From Rugamonas rubra (GTDB lineage: Bacteria > Pseudomonadota > Gammaproteobacteria > Burkholderiales > Burkholderiaceae_D), in NCBI RefSeq assembly GCF_900114705.1, contig NZ_FOTW01000025.1:62001-126000 (forward strand): DNA of 64,000 nucleotides, written 5' to 3'. Under the pieces are notes generated by a model. That model saw only the letters and a list, made by a program, of their open reading frames with translations, made no database searches and had not been told where the DNA came from. A program made the position numbers and the translations under genes. Each line of letters begins with the position of its first letter. Position 1 is the stretch's first letter. Shown piece by piece: positions 25,475 to 35,318 of this stretch.

Positions 25475-28183
25475 TCAGACGACGCTGAAGTTGCACGGGC
25501 CGCCCAGCTGGGCGTAGCCGTCGTTGTACAGGCACCAGGCGGTGTAGGCGCCGGGGGCGAGCTTGCTGGTGTCGAAGGTGGCCAGGCCGGCGGCGGCGGT
25601 GACGTATTGCCACACCAGATAAGTGCCGCTGCCCGGCGTAACGCCGGCCGGCCAGATGCCGATCCAGTTGGTGCTGGTCACCTTGGCGGCGGGCACGGCG
25701 TAGTCGAACACGATGGGCTTGCCGCGCGCCACGCTTGGGCTAGCCGCGCTGAGCTGGGTCACGCTGAAGCTGACCGGGCCGCCCAGCACCACGTAGCCGT
25801 TCTTGTACAGATACCAGACGGTGTACTCGCCCACAGTCAGCGCGCTGGTGCTGAACGAGGCGGTGCCATTCTGCGCCGGAGCGTAGGCCCATTGCAGCGC
25901 GTTGCCTTTGCCGGGCGAGGTGCCGGGGGCGTAGATGCCGATCCAGTTCTCCGCGTCCAGCTTGCCCGGCGGCGCGGCGTAGTGCAGCAGCACCGGCGCG
26001 CCGCGCGAGACGTGCGGGGTGCTGGTGTCGAGCGTGACCTTGACGCGGTTGGTGCCGATCTGCGGATCGGTGCGGCTGGCGCGGCCCGTTTCGACGTGGC
26101 CGGCCAGCTGGCGCGACCAGCCGGCGTCGGCGTCGCAGCTGATGTTGAGGTCGTACCAGCCGAAGCTGGCGTCCAGCGCCAAGTCGACGGACAGGCTCTG
26201 GCCGGTGGCCACGGTGTAGATGGCCGGCTCGGCGCCGTAGGCCATGTCGGTGATGGTGAAGCGGCAGGGCTTGGCGCCGCCGGTGTTCAGCAGGCTCAGG
26301 CCCAGCGCGCCACGGTCGCGGTCGTAGCTGCTGCGCACTTCGGGCTTGGCGCCGCCGGCGGCCAGGCCCAGCGCGCCTTGGAAGCCGCGCAGGTAGCCGT
26401 TGGCGCCGTGCACGGTCAGCTGGTAGCTGTTGCCGGTCCAGTTCCAAATTTCCTGTTCGATGCTCTTGCCCGGCTCGACCGTGTAGTACCACGGGCCGTC
26501 GCTGCGCAGCGAGGAGTAGACGATGTAGGCGGCGCCGGCGGTGCCGTCGTTGGCGAAGTCCAGCTCGAACTGTTTGCCGCCCTTGTGGCTGCCGTGTACC
26601 GACAATTCATAGGGCAGGGCGCAGGCGTAGCGCGTGCCGGTGACGGTGGGGCAGGGTTCCTGCTTGGGCAGGGTCTGCACGGCCGGCGGTTGCGGGTAGG
26701 GCTTGCCGGTCACGCGCTGGTAGGCGGCGGACTTGGGCACGCTGGCCGGCCAGGTCTTGTTGGGCTTGCTGAAGTCGAAGGCGGAGGTGAGGTCGCCGCA
26801 GACGGCGCGGCGCCATGGCGAGATCAGCTCGCACTCGACCTTGGCGCGGTCCTTGCCGCGTCCGGCCACCAGCCATTCTTCCAGGAAGCGGATCTTCGAG
26901 GTGTGGTCGAACAGTTGCGAGCAGACGCGGCCGCCCTTGCTCCACGGCGAAATCACCAGCATCGGCACGCGCGGGCCGAGGCCGACCGGCACGCCGCCGT
27001 AGTTTTCGTACTTGCCGATGTCGGCCAGGGTGGTCTTGCCCATGCCGGCGGTGAGCGGCGCCAGGTCGGACGGCACGTGGTCGAAGAAGCCGTCGTTTTC
27101 GTCGTACATCAGCAGGAACACGGTTTTCGACCACACGGTCGGGTTGGCCACCAGCGCGGCCAGCAGGCGCGCCGTCAGGTTTTCGCCGGCGTTGGGCGAG
27201 GCGGGCGAGTGTTCGGTGTAGTCGTTCGGCGCGCAGATCCACGACACCTGCGGCAGGCGGTTCTCGCGCACGTCGTCGGCGAAGGCCTTGACCAGCCAGT
27301 CGCCCTTGGTGCCGGCGGAGTTGCTCTCGGTCGAACCGGCGGCCAGCGCGCGGCCCTTCTGGTACAGCGGCGAGTCGCTGCCGAGGCGGCTGCCGTCGGC
27401 GTTGACGCGGAAGTTCTTGAAGTAGGCCAGGTAGTTGTCGCCGTAGTTGTCCCACTCTTGATACACCTTCCAGCTGACCTGGTTGGCTTCCAGCGTTTCG
27501 GCGTAGGTGCGCCAGTTGGGCGCGCCGGCGGTGACGGCGGCGGAGATGTTGTCGCGCGCCGGGTCGTTGTTGTAGAAGCCGGTCGGGCTGACGTTGTACA
27601 GGCTGCCCATGGCGCCCAGCCAGCCTTGGCTGCTGCCGGTCAGCGAGTACATGCGGTTGGGGTCGGTGGCGCCGAAGATCGAGCAGTGGTAGGCGTCGCA
27701 GATGGTGAAGGCGTCGGCCAGCGCGTAGTAGAAGGGCAGGTCGCCGCGGTCGAAGTAGCCCATGGTTTGCGCCGTCTTCTGCGGCACCCAGGCGTTCCAG
27801 CCCTGCCAGGTGGTCTGCGAGCCCTTCCACGAGTGGTTGGTGCCGACCGACAAGGCGCTGGTGTTCTTGGCGTCGAAGTGGAAGGGCAGCACGTGGCCGC
27901 CGGCCGGGTTGGGCTGATACCAGACCGGGTTGCCGCCGGGCAGGGCGATGGCGCGCGGGTCGTCGAAGCCGCGCACGCCGGACAGGGTGCCGAAGTAGTG
28001 GTCGAAGGAGCGGTTCTCCTGCATGAAGATGACGACGTGTTCGACGTCGGCCAGGGTGCCGGTGACGTTGTTGGCGGGCACGGCGAGGGCCTCGCGGATT
28101 ACGCTGGGGAACATGGTGGTGGCGCTGGCGCCGGCCGTTGCGGCGGCGAAACTGAGGAACTTGCGTCGTCCTGCTGAGATCAT
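25475..28183 (-). CDS. Phosphocholine-specific phospholipase C with two extra C-terminal repeats
   Basis: A 902-residue secreted enzyme of the PlcN/PlcH family (phosphoesterase PF04185), hydrolysing phosphatidylcholine-type lipids outside the cell. The N-terminus is a Tat signal (GRRKFLSFAAATAGAS). The catalytic domain begins VEHVVIFMQENRSFDHYFG and includes SWICAPNDYTEHSP and LLMYDENDGFFDHVP. Two DUF756-type domains (about 530-700) follow, as in the family. Beyond them are two tandem repeats of about 90 residues (716-809 and 811-902), each with NWIGI, a YLVW/LQWAY stretch and LYxxGYxxLGGP, which I do not remember in the classical enzymes. AAGGAAG precedes the ATG at 28183. Confidence 0.9.
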   Translation of the reverse strand: MISAGRRKFLSFAAATAGASATTMFPSVIREALAVPANNVTGTLADVEHVVIFMQENRSFDHYFGTLSGVRGFDDPRAIALPGGNPVWYQPNPAGGHVLPFHFDAKNTSALSVGTNHSWKGSQTTWQGWNAWVPQKTAQTMGYFDRGDLPFYYALADAFTICDAYHCSIFGATDPNRMYSLTGSSQGWLGAMGSLYNVSPTGFYNNDPARDNISAAVTAGAPNWRTYAETLEANQVSWKVYQEWDNYGDNYLAYFKNFRVNADGSRLGSDSPLYQKGRALAAGSTESNSAGTKGDWLVKAFADDVRENRLPQVSWICAPNDYTEHSPASPNAGENLTARLLAALVANPTVWSKTVFLLMYDENDGFFDHVPSDLAPLTAGMGKTTLADIGKYENYGGVPVGLGPRVPMLVISPWSKGGRVCSQLFDHTSKIRFLEEWLVAGRGKDRAKVECELISPWRRAVCGDLTSAFDFSKPNKTWPASVPKSAAYQRVTGKPYPQPPAVQTLPKQEPCPTVTGTRYACALPYELSVHGSHKGGKQFELDFANDGTAGAAYIVYSSLRSDGPWYYTVEPGKSIEQEIWNWTGNSYQLTVHGANGYLRGFQGALGLAAGGAKPEVRSSYDRDRGALGLSLLNTGGAKPCRFTITDMAYGAEPAIYTVATGQSLSVDLALDASFGWYDLNISCDADAGWSRQLAGHVETGRASRTDPQIGTNRVKVTLDTSTPHVSRGAPVLLHYAAPPGKLDAENWIGIYAPGTSPGKGNALQWAYAPAQNGTASFSTSALTVGEYTVWYLYKNGYVVLGGPVSFSVTQLSAASPSVARGKPIVFDYAVPAAKVTSTNWIGIWPAGVTPGSGTYLVWQYVTAAAGLATFDTSKLAPGAYTAWCLYNDGYAQLGGPCNFSVV

Positions 28184-28333
28184 CTTGCTTCCTTCGATTG
28201 GGACTGCGGGGGCGTGGGAAGCGGCAATGATAACGATCAAATATGACAACAGTATTGCCGGATTGATCTTGTTGGATCAACATTCGTTCGGTTGGTGCGC
28301 TGGGTTTTATAGAAAACTCAGCGGCCCGATTTG

Positions 28334-28359
28334 AGGGTCAGACCCTAGGGTCTGACCCT
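28334..28359. repeat. GGGTCAGACCC palindrome, type A copy 3
   Basis: Identical 26-base perfect palindrome to the copies at 3905, 6790 and 42505, lying between the divergent phospholipase C and penicillin-binding protein genes. Confidence 0.85.
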
Positions 28360-28486
28360 GGCTCGTTGCCGTTGGGTGGTTTTGTAGCCGCTGGCGCCTT
28401 CAGTTTGTAACCCCGGCTCCAGCTGATTCCCGAGGAACCTCATATATACTTGCGCCCTGCGAACAATGAACGACGGGCTTTAAACA

Positions 28487-30907
<2,421 letters not shown>

Positions 30908-31000
30908 CGGCTTGAGCCGGCAAGGCAGGGACTGGCGCTGCCAAGTTCGGTCTTCGTGAATCCCGGCGGCTTCGTTTTTACCCCGCACCCCGATCCGCCC

Positions 31001-31030
31001 GGGGTCAGACCCCCTGCGGGGTCTGACCCC
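31001..31030. repeat. GGGGTCAGACCCC palindrome, type B copy 2
   Basis: GGGGTCAGACCCC, spacer CTGC, then the reverse complement. The flanks (ACCCCGCACCCCGATCCGCC to the left, TGCGGGGT to the right) are shared with the copy at 38374, so the repeating unit is larger than the palindrome itself. Confidence 0.85.
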
Positions 31031-31049
31031 TTTGCCTGCGGGGTAAGGC

Positions 31050-31356
31050 AAGTATTCCACTCATCTGCAGCAAGTGATCGGGCCTGCAGCTCAGTCGCAG
31101 GGCGGGCGCGCAGGAAGTCGCGTGGCTGTACCCAACTGATGTTCCAGTTGCAGGCCACCGGCACCTGGCGCTGGTGGGCGACCACCATGCCGCGCGCCGG
31201 CGTCACCAGGATGTATTGGCCGTGGATGCCCCAGGCCATGTAGCCGTAACCGAAGCGCCGTCTGGCCACATGGGGCGGGTGTATGTTGGTGCCGTTGGCC
31301 ACGTATTTCCCATACATCATGAACAGCAGGCTCTGCGGGCCAAGGTCGGAAAATCT
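31050..31356 (-). pseudogene. C-terminal remnant, probably of a serine hydrolase (beta-lactamase fold)
   Basis: On the minus strand an open frame begins after a stop at 31359 and reads FGYGYMAWGIHGQYILVTPA and then MVVAHQ, like the final strand region of class C beta-lactamase-related serine hydrolases. It lacks the whole catalytic part and ends near the type B palindrome. No start codon with a ribosome site fits. It appears to be a leftover from a deletion. Confidence 0.45.
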
Positions 31357-31495
31357 CTAGTCGAAATAGTAATTTCCGCGCACGGTCGGGCGTGAAAAAA
31401 TGTTGGCGTGTGACAATGTGCGCAATTATCGCCGAGTTTCCATGATATATTTGTTACTGTTGTTTTTTTTGCTTGTGGCTTTATTGGAGAGCATG

Positions 31496-31840
31496 ATGGT
31501 CGCGATTGTTTCGAGTGGGATGAGCACCTCCGGCGGCATGGAGACGAGCGGGGATACGCAGAGCCGCGTCGCCGCCTTGCAGGCGAAGATCAAGGGGCTG
31601 GTCAAAACCATTGGTCAGATCCAAAAGCAAATCGGCGAGGAAGCCGATCCCAAGGCCAGAAAAGTGTTGATCAAGATGGTAGACAACCTGCAGCAGACCA
31701 TCTTGATGATCGAGCAGCAGATCCAGCAGTTGGAGCGCAACGAAAGGCAGAAGGAACTCAATCGCATCGAGGCCCGCCGCGAACACGAGGAGGGCGCCAA
31801 GGCCGATCCCTCGCGCCGTGCCGCCTTGCGCATCGGCTGA
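31496..31840 (+). CDS. Small coiled-coil protein (FlxA-like), copy 1
   Basis: A 114-residue protein: a Ser/Gly/Met-rich N-terminus, then an amphipathic helix from about residue 25 to 95 with repeated Gln/Ile/Leu heptads (LQAKIKGLVKTIGQIQKQIG), predicted coiled coil. It resembles the FlxA-like family, small helical proteins of unknown role. The ATG at 31496 was chosen because GGAGAG precedes it exactly as in the downstream paralogue; a longer frame from 31400 would add a hydrophobic segment with AT-rich codons and no good ribosome site. The copy at 31873 follows after 32 bases. Confidence 0.6.
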   Translation: MVAIVSSGMSTSGGMETSGDTQSRVAALQAKIKGLVKTIGQIQKQIGEEADPKARKVLIKMVDNLQQTILMIEQQIQQLERNERQKELNRIEARREHEEGAKADPSRRAALRIG

Positions 31841-31872
31841 ACCTTGGTCGAACCGGACAACAGGAGAGCATC

Positions 31873-32208
31873 ATGGTGGCTAGCGTAGCGAGTGGTTTGG
31901 GGGCGTCCGCGCGGATGGGGGCGAGCATGGAGAGCCAGGGCAGCATCTCGATGTTGCTGTCCAAGATCAAGGGCCTGCGGAAGAACCTGCGTCTGATGCA
32001 AAAGCAATTGATGGAGACCACCGATCCGGCCGAACGAAAAGTCCTCCTCAAGATGATCCAGGACGTGCAGGCGATGATGGCGATGTTCGAGGCGCAGATC
32101 CGCCAGATCCAGCAGGCCGACCAGCGCCGCGAGGCGCATCAGCAAGAGGCGAACCGCAAGCGCCATGAGCCCGGCCCGGACGACTCGTTCGAACCGTACC
32201 AAGCATAG
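31873..32208 (+). CDS. Small coiled-coil protein (FlxA-like), copy 2
   Basis: A 111-residue paralogue of the preceding gene, sharing the start MVAxVxSG, the core KIKGLxKxxxxxQKQxxE and DPxxRKVLxKMxxxxQ. The helix spans about residues 25-95 and the tail is acidic. AGGAGAG lies before the ATG. The pair looks like a tandem duplication and probably forms a hetero- or homo-oligomeric coiled coil. No export signal is seen. Function unknown. Confidence 0.65.
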   Translation: MVASVASGLGASARMGASMESQGSISMLLSKIKGLRKNLRLMQKQLMETTDPAERKVLLKMIQDVQAMMAMFEAQIRQIQQADQRREAHQQEANRKRHEPGPDDSFEPYQA

Positions 32209-32240
32209 GCAGTGACGCGTAGCTTGCCGCCATGACCGAG

Positions 32241-32262
32241 CAAGCCGCTGCCTGGCGGCTTG
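32241..32262 (+). terminator. Weak hairpin after the coiled-coil pair
   Basis: CAAGCCGC / GCGGCTTG, an 8-base stem with a 6-base loop 33 bases after the stop of copy 2, without a T-run. It may be a weak terminator or an mRNA-stabilising hairpin. Confidence 0.35.
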
Positions 32263-32347
32263 GCGCAAGGGCGGAACGGGGCCGGGATCGAATTGAAGGC
32301 CGGCGACAATCGTTGCACGATTTTCTTACGTTATCAGAGGATGACTA

Positions 32348-33028
32348 ATGCGCTATCCATTGCTTGTGTTGTCGGTCGTTGCCACCGCCTTGTTGGGCGG
32401 CTGTTCGTCGCGGTTTGCTTTGCTCAGGCAGCAGACTGAGGCCGTCCCCGAGGCGAACCGGGCGTACATCATCGGCTCCTATGCCATCGATTGCGCGCCG
32501 CGAGAAAGCGGCTGCAGCCAAGCCTTCAATTCGATCTCGACCTTTTATCGCGCCGTGGACAACCACGATGCCGGCGACCGGCTGAGCATTAGCTCGGGGA
32601 GCATGTTTGGCGGTGATACGGTGCCCGACTTCATCCGTCCGGATCGGCGCGACAAGGGAATCCACTTCTGCGTTCCTCTTCCCGCAGGAAAATACAGCAT
32701 CTACAGCTACGATTTCTACAATTATGCCGGCGGTGGCAGCGGCTATTCATTCCGGAAGGACAACTATTTCAACCTTCCATTCACACTCGCGGCGGGCGAG
32801 GTGGCCTACCTCGGCACGTTGAAGGTGACCACCTCCGTCGGCGAAAATTTCTTCGGCATGAAGATGGCGGCGCCGGGAGTGCTGATGCTGTCGAGCTCCC
32901 CCGTCGACGGCGTGGCGGCCGCCTTGCAAAAGTGTCCGGAAAGCGTACGCGGCCGCCCTGTGCGCGACGCGTCGCTGCGGGTGGCGGACGCCGCCACGCC
33001 TTTCGTCCGCGCCGATCCCAAGCCCTGA
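32348..33028 (+). CDS. Outer-membrane lipoprotein of unknown function
   Basis: A 226-residue protein with a lipoprotein signal: hydrophobic stretch then LLGGC, so Cys19 should be lipidated; Ser follows, which favours the outer membrane. The mature part has four or so cysteines that could form disulfides (DCAPRESGC) and a beta-rich domain with VPLPAGKYSIYSYDFYNY, similar in style to small lipoproteins carrying an Ig-like or DUF2846-like fold. AGAGGA lies before the ATG. The following short gene continues in the same frame after the TGA. Confidence 0.75.
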   Translation: MRYPLLVLSVVATALLGGCSSRFALLRQQTEAVPEANRAYIIGSYAIDCAPRESGCSQAFNSISTFYRAVDNHDAGDRLSISSGSMFGGDTVPDFIRPDRRDKGIHFCVPLPAGKYSIYSYDFYNYAGGGSGYSFRKDNYFNLPFTLAAGEVAYLGTLKVTTSVGENFFGMKMAAPGVLMLSSSPVDGVAAALQKCPESVRGRPVRDASLRVADAATPFVRADPKP

Positions 33029-33163
33029 GCCGCCCATGTCGCTGCGCGGGGCGGCGCCAGCCTGGCCCAAGCGGCACCGACCGCGTCGGCGCACCGCTGT
33101 TCGGCCGAGGCGGTCAAGCAGGCGAAGAGCCTGCTAACCTTCCACTTCGGCCCCGACGATCGC

Positions 33164-33355
33164 ATGGAAATCGATACGGACGTCAAAGTGCTGGCGCCGA
33201 TCCGCAACCCGGCCAACAAGAAGCAGTCCTTCGACGTGCTGGAGGTGTGGGGCACCATCTACAAGGGCCAGTACCGCATGCATTTGATCTATGCGCAACT
33301 CGGTGGGAGCTGCGTATTGATGGGGCAGGAAATCCTGGAGCACGCCAGCCTCTAG
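33164..33355 (+). CDS. Short hypothetical, probably the 3' part of a damaged gene
   Basis: From the ATG at 33164 the product is 63 residues, but the frame is open and protein-like back to 33029, right after the lipoprotein stop: it includes ASLAQAAPTASAHRC, which looks like the end of a signal peptide, then AEAVKQAKSLLTFHFGPDD. No usable start codon lies in that upstream part. The gene may have lost its 5' end or contain a frameshift. The mature part resembles a small exported protein with a beta-rich C-terminus; family not recognised. Confidence 0.4.
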   Translation: MEIDTDVKVLAPIRNPANKKQSFDVLEVWGTIYKGQYRMHLIYAQLGGSCVLMGQEILEHASL

Positions 33356-33423
33356 CCGGCCCGGTTGTTGTCGGCCGCAACCGGAGACACGCACCGGCCT
33401 GCCTCCTTGAGATGAGGGAGCTG

Positions 33424-34197
33424 TTACTTCGTCGTGTAGCCGCCGTTGGCCAGAATCGTCTGGCCGGTGATCCACCAGCCGTCGGTGACCAGGTACTGCA
33501 CCAGGGTGACAATGTCCTGCGGCTCGGTCAGGCCGGTGCGGGTGAACTTGCTGAGCGCCGCCGCCGTTTGGTTATATTGCGCCGACTCGGCCGTTTCCTG
33601 GCCGTAGAAGAACGGTGTTTCCATCGGACCCGGCGCGACGGCGGTGACCGAGATGCCGCGTTCACCGAACTCCTTGGCTGCCGCGCGGGTGAAGTGCTCC
33701 ACCGGCGCCTTGCTGCCGGCGTACACCGAGTACAGGCCGGTGAAGGCGCCCAGCAGCGAGGTGACGATGGTGCACAGCTTGCCGCCGTCGCTCAGCTTCT
33801 TGCCGGCCTCCTGCATGAAGAAGAAGGCGGCCTTGGAGTTGATGGCAAAGATCTGGTCGTAGTCCGCCTCGGCGATCTCGCCGAAGGGCTTCTTGATGAC
33901 CATGCCGGTGGTGTTGATGGCGATGTCGATCCGGCCGAAGGCGCCGATGGCCTCGTCGAACAGGCGGCTCACCTCGCCAACGCGGGTCAGGTCGCCCTGC
34001 ACGGCCATAGCCTGCGCGCCGGCCGCCTTGACGGCCGCGACGGTATCCTCGGCCGCCGCCCGGGTCGCCGTGCTGTTGTAGTGCACGACGATGGCGGCCG
34101 CGCCGTTGGCGGCGAAGTGGCGCGCCATGGCGCCGCCGAGGTTCTTGGCGCCGCCGCCGATTAAGATGACTTTGTCCTGGATGGTCGATGCGCTCAT
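33424..34197 (-). CDS. Short-chain dehydrogenase/reductase
   Basis: A 257-residue SDR. The NAD(P) site reads LIGGGAKNLGG, a variant of TGxxxGxG, followed by the DLT and NTTG motifs; catalytic Tyr and Lys are in YAGSK and the preceding Ser in TSLLGA. The C-terminus WITGQTILANGGYT is typical. The substrate is unknown. The ATG at 34197 has GAGG upstream and gives the standard beginning; a longer frame to 34644 is a shadow of the LysR gene. It is divergent from lysR, which probably controls it. Confidence 0.88.
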   Translation of the reverse strand: MSASTIQDKVILIGGGAKNLGGAMARHFAANGAAAIVVHYNSTATRAAAEDTVAAVKAAGAQAMAVQGDLTRVGEVSRLFDEAIGAFGRIDIAINTTGMVIKKPFGEIAEADYDQIFAINSKAAFFFMQEAGKKLSDGGKLCTIVTSLLGAFTGLYSVYAGSKAPVEHFTRAAAKEFGERGISVTAVAPGPMETPFFYGQETAESAQYNQTAAALSKFTRTGLTEPQDIVTLVQYLVTDGWWITGQTILANGGYTTK

Positions 34198-34324
34198 GTC
34201 TGTGTTTCCTCTATGGTTGGGGGACTCGATGAAAACTGCTGAGTGAAGTATAGGCGTCGGGTTTTGATAGATAAACACAGAGAAATTGGATAGACTGTGC
34301 CGAATACACCAACAATCGAAGCCC

Positions 34325-35218
34325 ATGGACAGAATCAAGGCTCTAGACGTATTCGTGAAAGTGGTCGATACCTGCAGCTTTACGCGGGCGGCCGAATTGT
34401 CCGAGCTGCCGCGTTCGACGGTCTCGGCCGTCGTCGCCCAGCTGGAGCGTGATTTGGGCGTGCGCCTGCTACACCGCTCCACCCGGCGGGTCAGCCCGAC
34501 GCCGGACGGGGAGGCCTTGTTGGAGCGCGCCAGGCAATTGCTGGTCGACGTGGACGAGATGGAAACCATGTTCCGCTTCGACGGCGGCGGGGTGGCGGGG
34601 CGCTTGAAGATCGACGTTCCCAGCCGCATAGCCACGCGGCTCATCGCGCCGGCGCTGCCGGATTTTTTCCGCCGCTATCCGGAGGTGGAGTTGCTGATCG
34701 GGGTGACCGACCGCGCCATCGACCTGGTGCAGGACGGCGTGGACTGCGCGATCCGGGTCGGCGCTGGCGAATCGAGCAGCCTGATCGCGCGTTCGCTCGG
34801 CGAGTTCGAGATCATCAACTGCGCCAGCCCGGCCTACTTGGCTGAGCACGGTGTTCCGGCCTCGCCCGGCGACCTGGCGCGGCACTGGATTGTCAACTAC
34901 TTGTCGGCCAGCAGCGGCCGCGTCGTGCCATGGGAGTATCGGGATGGGGCGGAGCTGAAGACCGTCGCGGCGCGCAGCCACGTTTCGGTCAACCAGGCCG
35001 ATACCTACATTACCTGCGCGGTGGCGGGGATGGGGCTGATTCAGGTTCCCGCGTATGACGTTCGGCACCATGTGCAGGCGGGGGAGTTGCAGGAGGTGTT
35101 GCCGCAATGGCGGGCCGATCCGATGCCCATCGCGGCGCTGTATCCGCACCGCCGGCAGTTGTCGCCGCGTGTGCGGGTGTTCATCGCGTGGATGAAGGAG
35201 TTGTTGCAGGGAGTATGA
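34325..35218 (+). CDS. LysR-type transcriptional regulator
   Basis: A 297-residue LysR regulator with the winged helix-turn-helix in residues 1-60 (FVKVVDTCSFTRAAELSELPRS in style, LERDLGVRLLHRSTRRV) and a substrate-binding domain after residue 90 that contains ELLIGVTDRAIDLVQDGVDCAIRVG, characteristic of the CrgA/DmlR subgroup. It lies back to back with the SDR gene 127 bases away, so it most likely regulates that gene and itself. A start 13 codons upstream exists but would add residues before the conserved MDRIKALDVFV. Confidence 0.9.
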   Translation: MDRIKALDVFVKVVDTCSFTRAAELSELPRSTVSAVVAQLERDLGVRLLHRSTRRVSPTPDGEALLERARQLLVDVDEMETMFRFDGGGVAGRLKIDVPSRIATRLIAPALPDFFRRYPEVELLIGVTDRAIDLVQDGVDCAIRVGAGESSSLIARSLGEFEIINCASPAYLAEHGVPASPGDLARHWIVNYLSASSGRVVPWEYRDGAELKTVAARSHVSVNQADTYITCAVAGMGLIQVPAYDVRHHVQAGELQEVLPQWRADPMPIAALYPHRRQLSPRVRVFIAWMKELLQGV

Positions 35219-35262
35219 GCGGGGCGCTGACGTTGCTTGCGGCGTGGCGGAATACCGCAAAG

Positions 35263-35302
35263 AAAAAGGGTTGGACCGCCTCGGCGGTCCAACCCTTTTT
35301 TT
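35263..35302. terminator. Bidirectional terminator between lysR and the TonB receptor gene
   Basis: A strong hairpin, stem AAGGGTTGGACCGCC paired with GGCGGTCCAACCCTT around a 2-base centre, flanked by A-run on one side and T-run on the other. It can end transcripts from both convergent genes. Confidence 0.92.
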
Positions 35303-35318
35303 GCGCCGTCCAGCCGGC

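Noticed and set aside
25607..28177. An 856-codon plus-strand frame opposite phospholipase C
   Set aside because: Same antisense shadow effect; the minus strand has a complete, motif-bearing enzyme.
28220..28260. Pho box upstream of phospholipase C
   Set aside because: TTGTCAT and TTATCAT occur on the minus strand, but their spacing is 9 bases instead of 4 and the expected partner half-sites match poorly.
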